Of a DNA stretch of 64,000 nt, positions 57,898 through 64,000 are shown piece by piece. Numbering within the stretch: position 1 is the stretch's first letter; the number at the start of each line of letters is the position of its first letter. The stretch is taken from the NCBI GenBank assembly GCA_024509875.1, contig JAMPIV010022931.1:744001-808000 (forward strand), read 5' to 3'. Position numbers and translations under genes: made by a program. This stretch comes from Oreohelix idahoensis. Its lineage: Eukaryota > Mollusca > Gastropoda > Stylommatophora > Oreohelicidae. The notes under the pieces were generated by a model that saw only the letters and a list, made by a program, of their open reading frames with translations, ran no database searches and was not told the origin of the DNA.

Positions 57898-59264
57898 TTA
57901 AGATGTAAGCATTTCTCTTCTTGGTCCTAGTGAGGGTCCAACAATATCTACTGCAACACGTTCAAAAGGGGTTCCCATAATAGGCATTTCTCCCAGTGTT
58001 GCTGGTGCAGTCCTATGCTTAGGAGCTACTCTTTGGCATTCTGGACAAGATCTTACATATCTTTTTATGTCCTCTGTAATTCCTGGCCAGAAGTAGTGAC
58101 AGGCTATCCTTTGTCCAGTGGCCCCTATTCCCATATGTCCACTGAAGGGTATAGCATGTCCTAGCGTCATAACCTTCTCCCTGTAAGATTTTGGCACTAC
58201 AAGCTGTCCTTGCCCTTTAGGTCCTGTTCCCGCTTTTCTGTATAGTAGGCCATTCTTCATATACAAGTCTCCTTTCTCTGGAGGGTTATGGGCTTTAGGC
58301 AATTTGCCAAAACAAGGCTTCAATGTGCTGTCTGCTGCTTGAGCCTTTTTCATCTCTTCTGGATGAGTATTGATAGGATTCTCCTCCATTTTCCTGGAGC
58401 TTTCCCTGGTCTGGACTGTTGCCATAACTACAGGTTTTATAGGTTCTCCAAGGAAAACATATCTACACCCCAAAATCAAAGGGTAAATAGGGTCGTCCAT
58501 CACTGCTGCTTTGATTTCTCCTTCCACATAGCGAGAACTTATGTTGATTCGAGCTATGGGTAGTGTCATGGTTCTTACTCCCTTGATCGGTCCTCTGATT
58601 TCCTCTGTTTCTGTGGTTATCTGGTCAGGACTCACTAAAGAAGAGCACACAACTGAATCAAAGTCCAATCCTGTGTCATATAAACACAGTACTTGAGTGC
58701 CATTCACGGTCACTTCCTCACAGACAGGGGGATGATGGAAGTCTTTCTGACTTACTGCCATTTCCTTCCTTCCCTGATTCCCTGTTGTAAGACATGCAGC
58801 ATGATGAGGAGGATTCTTCCTTCTGCAGTCCGCAGTATTGTGGTTACTCATTAGACAAGTTTTACACCACTTTCCTTCCTTCCGGTAAGGTGTCTTATCC
58901 GATCTTAGAGGGTTTTTGTCCTTTTGGTCAAATCTTTGTTTGTTCCTTGTGGCATGGTCCTTTTGTTCATATTTGGTATAGTTTTGTGATGATTTGAAGT
59001 TTTCACCCTGCTTCTTCTTATTTCCTAATAATTCTGCCTGAGCTGCTTGATATCTCTCAGCAACAGTTACAATATCTCCCAATCTCTCTGCTCCTTGTTC
59101 CATAATAAACTTCCTCATTTCTTGAGGCATGGACTCTTTCACTTGCTCCATCATTATCATTTCTTTCAGGTCCTGACACTTTCCTAAACTACTCCATTTT
59201 TCCAAATAGGTTTCCAATCTAGCAGAGAACTGGTGATAGTTTTCTCCTGGAAGAAGTTTAGCTG
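57898..59264 (-). pseudogene. Gmr1-like Gag (SCAN-like capsid), protease, integrase N-terminus (second element)
   Basis: The frame is open at its 5' edge because gag is truncated. It begins in the C-terminal capsid domain (LLPGENYHQFSARLETYLEK; then KESMPQEMRKFIMEQGAERL), whose helical pattern matches the Gmr1 capsid region from which the vertebrate SCAN domain is thought to derive. From the residue at 59217: zinc knuckle C118, C121, H126, C131; protease DTG at 181-183; then the integrase HHCC finger (HAIPFSGHMG, CPECQRV) and the start of the core (ERVAVDIVGP). A frameshift near 57896 passes into the 57895 frame. Confidence 0.9.
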
Positions 59265-60011
59265 TTCGGAATTATATATATATATATATTCGATACAATA
59301 TATATTTGACCGGCATCTAGTGCTGCCAAAACTAACGTTCTGATGGACGAAGATGATAAGTGCCCCTGTGATCCCAATAATGACCAAAAGTCCTAATCCC
59401 AATCCACAAAACATTATTGCATAAGATGACAAGAGAAGCTTCCATTACATTGTGATTTGTATGGAACTTAAAAGACATTGATTCGAACACAAAAATAATC
59501 TTTATCTGACATATTAAGTCACATTGTATGGCTCTCAAACACACAGAACAGTGCCTATAGTATATTTATTTAACCTGTCTATATTTCTTGTCCTTGTTGT
59601 TTATTTGTAACTGTGGCTGACGATACGTGCCATGTTTCTTGTGTACCGTTAATTTGTAAAACTGATCTAATACCTTTTTATTTGTTTATTTATATTTAAA
59701 CATCACTCATCTACATTATACTTAACACATTAGCTACCGAGTTGGAAAATCCTCTGTGGCTTAGTTAAAATTTGTTCCCATTTTCATTCTCTAGGTGTAT
59801 GCACGAAGTAAGCTGTAATTTTTGTAATTGTTTACAGATTTTTATGAATTACACGTCATTTTAAAGATAAATGAATGTACTATGAGTGTACAATAAGCTG
59901 AAAAAGGAATGTTCACTGGTATAGTAAATATTACTAATAATATTAATTGATTAAAAGACAAACAAAGTTTCAACTTGTTTTTGAAATTATCAACTTACCA
60001 ACATGTTGTTT

Positions 60012-60231
60012 CCCTGAAGGAAAACGAAAGAGAGGCCGACCAAAAACAACCTGGCGGAGGACTGTGGAGGCTGAGATGCAATGAATGAACCAGAGTTGGG
60101 GCACTGTACGAAGGATGGCCACCGACTGAGCAAAGTGGAATCAATTTGTTGTTGCCCTACAAGACGCCACTAGGCGTGATGGCCACTGACTGCTTTGACG
60201 GTCGGCCGCTAAGGATCAAAGAAGAAGAAAG
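60012..60231 (+). mobile_element. 5'-truncated RTE-type LINE insertion with TSD (copy 2)
   Basis: 220 bp flanked by the 12-bp TSD AACATGTTGTTT (60000-60011 and 60232-60243). It encodes the RTE C-terminus (GKRKRGRPKTTW, then WNQFVVALQDATRRDGH), with two internal stops, and ends in a short AAAGAAGAAG-type tail. The matching copy at 45092 has lost its 3' half. Confidence 0.85.
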
Positions 60232-61688
60232 AACATGTTGTTTGCTTCTAAGGCAGTTAATGACAGTCTTGTCACAATCCTCGTGATTGGTAAGTCGCCC
60301 CAATTCATTTTTCTTGCTTCGCGTTGTAGCCTAACCATAAATCTTAAAGCTGAATCGCCCAACCATTAGGATGGTTAAGCTTTTCTGCAATGTTGGTTAA
60401 ATAATTTCAGTTCTATCAAAACTCATCAGCTCCCTAGTAGCATAGACTGTCAAAAAACACACACAATGTCTTCCACATTACACATGTCATCAGCTCCCTC
60501 TGGGGATTCTAGAACAAGGTCATGCCGCTAAGAATATCAACAGGTTTAACCAATGTCTGTCAAATACCTCGCCAGCGTCTTCTTCCGATATCTTCTTCCG
60601 CTGGTACTTGTCTGGTTCTTGTCATCAGTTCCACACTGGCGTCGTACCATTTCAATTCTACTAATCTACACGAGTACGCAGATATTGTAGTCCTTTACAA
60701 CTAATTTGGTGACGTTTAATAGACATTTATTCGAACCCCAGATTTCTGAGTAGCATGACTGTTGTACCACTATTGAGCTTCTGTAGGTACTGGGACATTG
60801 CAGATGGACACTTCTGATTCTGAAAATGATCTGGCAAGTCAACGGGATCTTTAAGATGCGTCAACAGTGAGGAATGCAATCAGCGACACATAGCTGACTG
60901 CTTGCGTCAGGGTCAGCGAACTAGAGCTGACCAAGACCCTACTCCACCTCCAAGTGGTGGTCCTGGAAACATTCTGCATCACTGCAGTCTGGCCTAGAGA
61001 GTAGGAATCGAAGTGGGATGGCAAACCCGGTCCTAAAAATGCCGTGCCGAAGTTGGATGTGTCGGGCCGAAAGGCGCAGATATCGCAGCTTTGCTGTAAA
61101 CGGCGACACAACGCAAACAACGTCCTTTTCAGGACGAACGAAGAAGAACAAAGAAGAAGATCTTCAGAAACCATCGAGCTAAACGCCAAAATAAAAGAGA
61201 AAACTAAACACAAGAGCAATAGACAATGCTAAAGAAATTGTATACCTATGTGCTTTACCGTCATTCCTTACATCGGCTATGGTATGAAAATGTTTGTTTG
61301 TTTGTTTGTTTGTTTGTTTATAATGTAAATCCTGTCTTTAGTTTTAACACAGCGTTAACATTTACGTTAACATGAAAGACTCTTATATTATAAAACTTAA
61401 TTATTAAAGTTCTCTGTAATTTGTTGATGGGTTACGCGCACAGAGATCTGTGAAATCCAAATGACACAAAGATTATTGGCCTCTACTTGACGATTCCCAA
61501 AATACCTTTCGCTGCAAGCACATTACAATGCATGTTTTTTCCATATTTTCTCGAAAAGTGGTGCGGTTGTTTCTTCCGTTTCAAACGCTACTAAGCTTCA
61601 CAACAAGACAATTATCATAGTTAAGATTGAAGACAAAAGAGGCAGAATACGACAAAGAGAGAAAGTACTGGATAGTTTGACAGTAATT

Positions 61689-61746
61689 AAATATTAGACA
61701 AACATAAAGGTATCTGAAAACATACCTTTATATTTGTCTAATATTT
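61689..61746. repeat. Short hairpin in duplicated block, copy 2
   Basis: Same 25-bp-stem, 8-base-loop structure as at 46180-46237. Confidence 0.85.
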
Positions 61747-62049
61747 ATTTACTGTTTACAGGTCTCGGGTTTCCTTTCCTTATGTGTTATAAATGTTTGG
61801 ACAGTTTGACATCATGACATAGCAAGAAAGTCAACACAAATACTCATAAATAGCACTGGCGTTTAGAAGTTGTGGAGATACATGATCGCATTAGCCACCA
61901 GGCAGGATACTAGTAAAAGAAGAAGAAGAGGAAGAGGTATGTCTTCAATTCCTTTGTTCATATTCGTCTAACTCTTATTCGCTTACTCTGAAGATTTCAG
62001 AAAAGAGACTTTCTCAGTGTGCCCTACCCAACTCAACATCTACTCCTCA

Positions 62050-62360
62050 AATCTCCAATGTTTTTATTTTGTTTTTGCGCAATTCCTCATTTATGAAAGT
62101 GTGTATCTTTCTTGTTGTCATTTTCTTGTCCTCCATGTTTTAAGACCATACAAGTAGTAATGCCTGTTATATGAGTTGAAGATTGTTAATTTTTATATTG
62201 GACTGGATTTCATTTTATTTCCGTATTTTTCTCAGTGCAATAAATGCTCCTCTTGGCTGTTGCATTCTTATTTTTAGATCATTGTCTGCTGCTCCAACTT
62301 TGTCTTCATGGCTGCTAAGATGCACGCATGATTCCACTTGTTCGATGGGCATATTTGTGC
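62050..62360 (-). pseudogene. Degenerate RTE-type reverse transcriptase fragment (copy 2)
   Basis: Counterpart of 46540-46850, with the same stops and only a few substitutions. Confidence 0.6.
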
Positions 62361-62954
62361 TGTTTTTGAATTTTATGTCTTTGTTTTAGTTTTTTTTTTA
62401 AAGGATCGTGTAGCTGGACAAATGCCCACTCTTCCTCAGTGGTATTCTGCGACATATTCGGCAGGTTACATTGTTACTAATCTTTCGGGTTTCAGTAACA
62501 CAATAGAGCGTATGGGAAACAATGCTTTTATAAACTGGAGCGTAATGGGTATTATATTTTCATAACCTGGGGCGTTTGTAGTACGATTATTCTATAACCC
62601 GAAGTTCATATAATACATTTCCATAGTCTTTAAGGTTGGGATACAATGTTTCTATAATTCTGAGTGTATGGGCTACAATAATTCTTTACCCGTAGAGTAT
62701 GGGGTATAGTATTTATATAATACTAATTTTTTTGGAGACTGTTCATTTTGTTTTATAATCTGGATATTGTAACGTTTGTTTAACTTGGAGTTCATGTCGT
62801 CAATGCTGTCCTCAAAACATTATCTATAAGTTTATTTATGAGAGAATTGTATTACCTATCTCTTTTACAAAGTTGGGAGTCCATCTCAGATTCTTTTAAC
62901 TGTATGGAGAAAGCTGTGCTGCTCTTATGGAGTCAATAACATTGGAGGATACAC

Positions 62955-63310
62955 TCTTTCGCTTTTTTGTCCTTACCACACAGGCACGTTTGTCTGTCCG
63001 GATCTCAGTTTGTTGATCAGATGATGTTTGCGTCTGCAATGGTCGCTTCTCAGTCTGAAAATACTCACTTCATCTCTTCTTGGCAAGGAGTTGTATGATT
63101 CAGCTGTATCAGACTCTGACGATCCTTCTGTCATTTTTATTTAAACGTATTACGTATTATTGGTTTTATCTCCTGTATGTGTCTGACTTTAGTTTGGTGT
63201 TTGTTCTCTCTTAGCTGGCAACTCTATCTGCATTCTCATTTTCATATATCTTGTTGTGGGTAGGGATCCACCGCACTTTTACATAGTAAAAAACAAAATT
63301 ACTCACGGTT
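62955..63310 (-). pseudogene. Degenerate I/Nimb-type LINE RNase H and C-terminus fragment
   Basis: Minus-strand translation gives RWIPTHNKIYENENADRVAS, equivalent to the RNase H segment WVPSHCGVPGNEKADKLA of the LINE at 48721-53687, then SIFRLRSDHCRRKHHLINKL, equivalent to its TIFRLRTGHNKLNKHMHKL. Sequence is diverged and frames are interrupted. It lies in the part of copy 2 that was deleted from copy 1. Confidence 0.7.
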
Positions 63311-63376
63311 TCCATTAGTGCTTCTGAAAGGCAGCTCAATTTCTTTCTTTTTTTCTGAGTGCAGCTAAAACTGAGA

Positions 63377-64000
63377 GTCTATGAGAGCATGTGACGAACA
63401 ATATCTTGTATCTAACAGAGTCAGGGGAGGAACACTGTCTTATCTCTAACAGAGAGTCTGTGTGGAACACTATCTTGTCTCTAACAAAGAGTCTGTGAGG
63501 AACACTATCGTGTCTCTAACAGAGAGTCTGTGACGAATACTAACTTGTCTCTAACAGAGAGTCTGTGACGACCCCTATCTTGTCCCTAACAGAGAGTCTG
63601 TGAGGAACACTATCTTGTCTCTACCAAAAAGTATGCGAGGAACACTATCGTGTCTCTAACAGAGAGTCTGTGACGAACACTAACTTGTCTCTTACAGAGA
63701 GTCTGTGACAAACACTATCTTGTCTCTAACAGAGAGTCTGTTTGGACGCTATCTTGTCTCTAACAGAGAGTCTTTGAGGAACACTATCTTGTCTCTAACA
63801 GAGAGTCTGTGAGGAACACTATCTTGTCTCTAACAGAGAGTCTGTGACGAACACTATCTTGTCTCTAACAGGGAGTCTGTTTGGACGCTATCTTGTCTCT
63901 TACAGAGAATCTGTGAGGAACACTATCTTGTCTCTAACAGAGAGTCTGTTTAGACGCTATCGTGTCTCTAACAGAGAGTATGTGAGGAACACTGTCTTGT
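63377..64000. repeat. 35-bp minisatellite array, copy 2, running off the window
   Basis: At least 17 units of the repeat at 47450-48362. From 63470 the sequence of variant units follows copy 1 almost exactly, then skips several units present in copy 1. The first ~90 bp (63377-63470) are degenerate units not seen in copy 1. Confidence 0.93.

Larger units (their letters stand above)
54585..59264 (-). mobile_element. Second Gmr1-like Ty3/gypsy element, 5'-truncated
   Basis: Minus-strand order is Gag, protease, integrase, RT, RNase H, polypurine tract, 3' LTR, the same Gmr1 arrangement as the element at 2304-10724 but with clearly different sequence. The 5' LTR, leader and start of gag are missing: coding begins inside the capsid region at about 59264, where an (AT)n run and then duplicated block copy 2 start. 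Frameshifts near 57896 and 55760 break the polyprotein. Confidence 0.88.
59332..62952. repeat. Segmental duplication, copy 2
   Basis: Direct-orientation partner of 44412-47450. It retains 581 bp (60109-60689) missing from copy 1. Just upstream (59305-59332) is TTGACCGGCATCTAGTGCTG, the start of the SINE-like consensus of 42706; the duplicated segment may therefore have included one SINE-like unit that expanded in copy 1 or collapsed here. Confidence 0.88.

Noticed and set aside
44412..62952. The two ~3-kb block copies as LTRs of one giant retroelement
   Set aside because: They contain older LINE fossils and lack TG..CA ends, TSD, PBS and PPT. The DNA between them holds independent elements with their own boundaries.

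Overview
This window is repeat-rich eukaryotic DNA, most likely from an invertebrate. The element mix (a Polinton/Maverick, two Gmr1-like Ty3/gypsy elements, an I/Nimb-type LINE and RTE LINEs) would suit a lophotrochozoan such as a gastropod mollusc, but the host assignment is inference. I recognise no host protein-coding gene. Almost every recognisable coding region belongs to a mobile element, and most are broken by in-frame stops or single-base frameshifts.

Layout. (1) 1-~25,039: one Polinton/Maverick (adintovirus-like) element with long terminal inverted repeats; its left end lies outside the window. Three younger elements are nested in it: a Tc1-type DNA transposon (403-1932) inside the left TIR; a Gmr1-like LTR retrotransposon (2304-10724, TSD gttgg) that splits a PC4-like gene; and a 285-bp piggyBac-like MITE (16357-16641) that splits another Polinton gene. 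Without these the Polinton would be about 15 kb. Its minus-strand block reads ATPase, small basic protein, a conserved protein of unknown role, integrase with chromodomain, penton-like protein, pX-like basic protein, major capsid protein, adenain-type protease, PC4-like protein. The protein-primed DNA polymerase is on the plus strand behind zinc fingers and a candidate 899-bp intron.

(2) 25,069-25,472: a 404-bp imperfect palindrome next to the Polinton end, then unassigned DNA. (3) 27,768-30,943: an RTE-type LINE with a 10-bp TSD. (4) 31,591-40,426: an 8.8-kb element with 1.4-kb LTRs and a 5-bp TSD but no detectable protease, integrase or reverse transcriptase; it carries one coiled-coil reading frame of about 667 codons broken by two amber codons. 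I regard this as the least explained unit. (5) 42,706-44,410: an array of A-tailed, variably 5'-truncated copies of a SINE-like repeat.

(6) 44,412-48,362 and 59,332-64,000 are two direct copies of one genomic block. It contains LINE fossils, a 25-bp-stem hairpin and a 35-bp minisatellite; the first copy carries two deletions of roughly 0.5 kb. (7) 48,721-53,687: a full-length-looking I/Nimb-type LINE with a 12-bp TSD. (8) ~54,585-59,264: a second, 5'-truncated Gmr1-like element.

The Polinton genes together would make a self-replicating, self-integrating, virion-forming element: polymerase, integrase, protease, packaging ATPase and capsid proteins. This copy is a fossil. Positions of stops, frameshifts, TSDs and TIRs were read by eye; family assignments rest on motifs and gene order, not on database searches.
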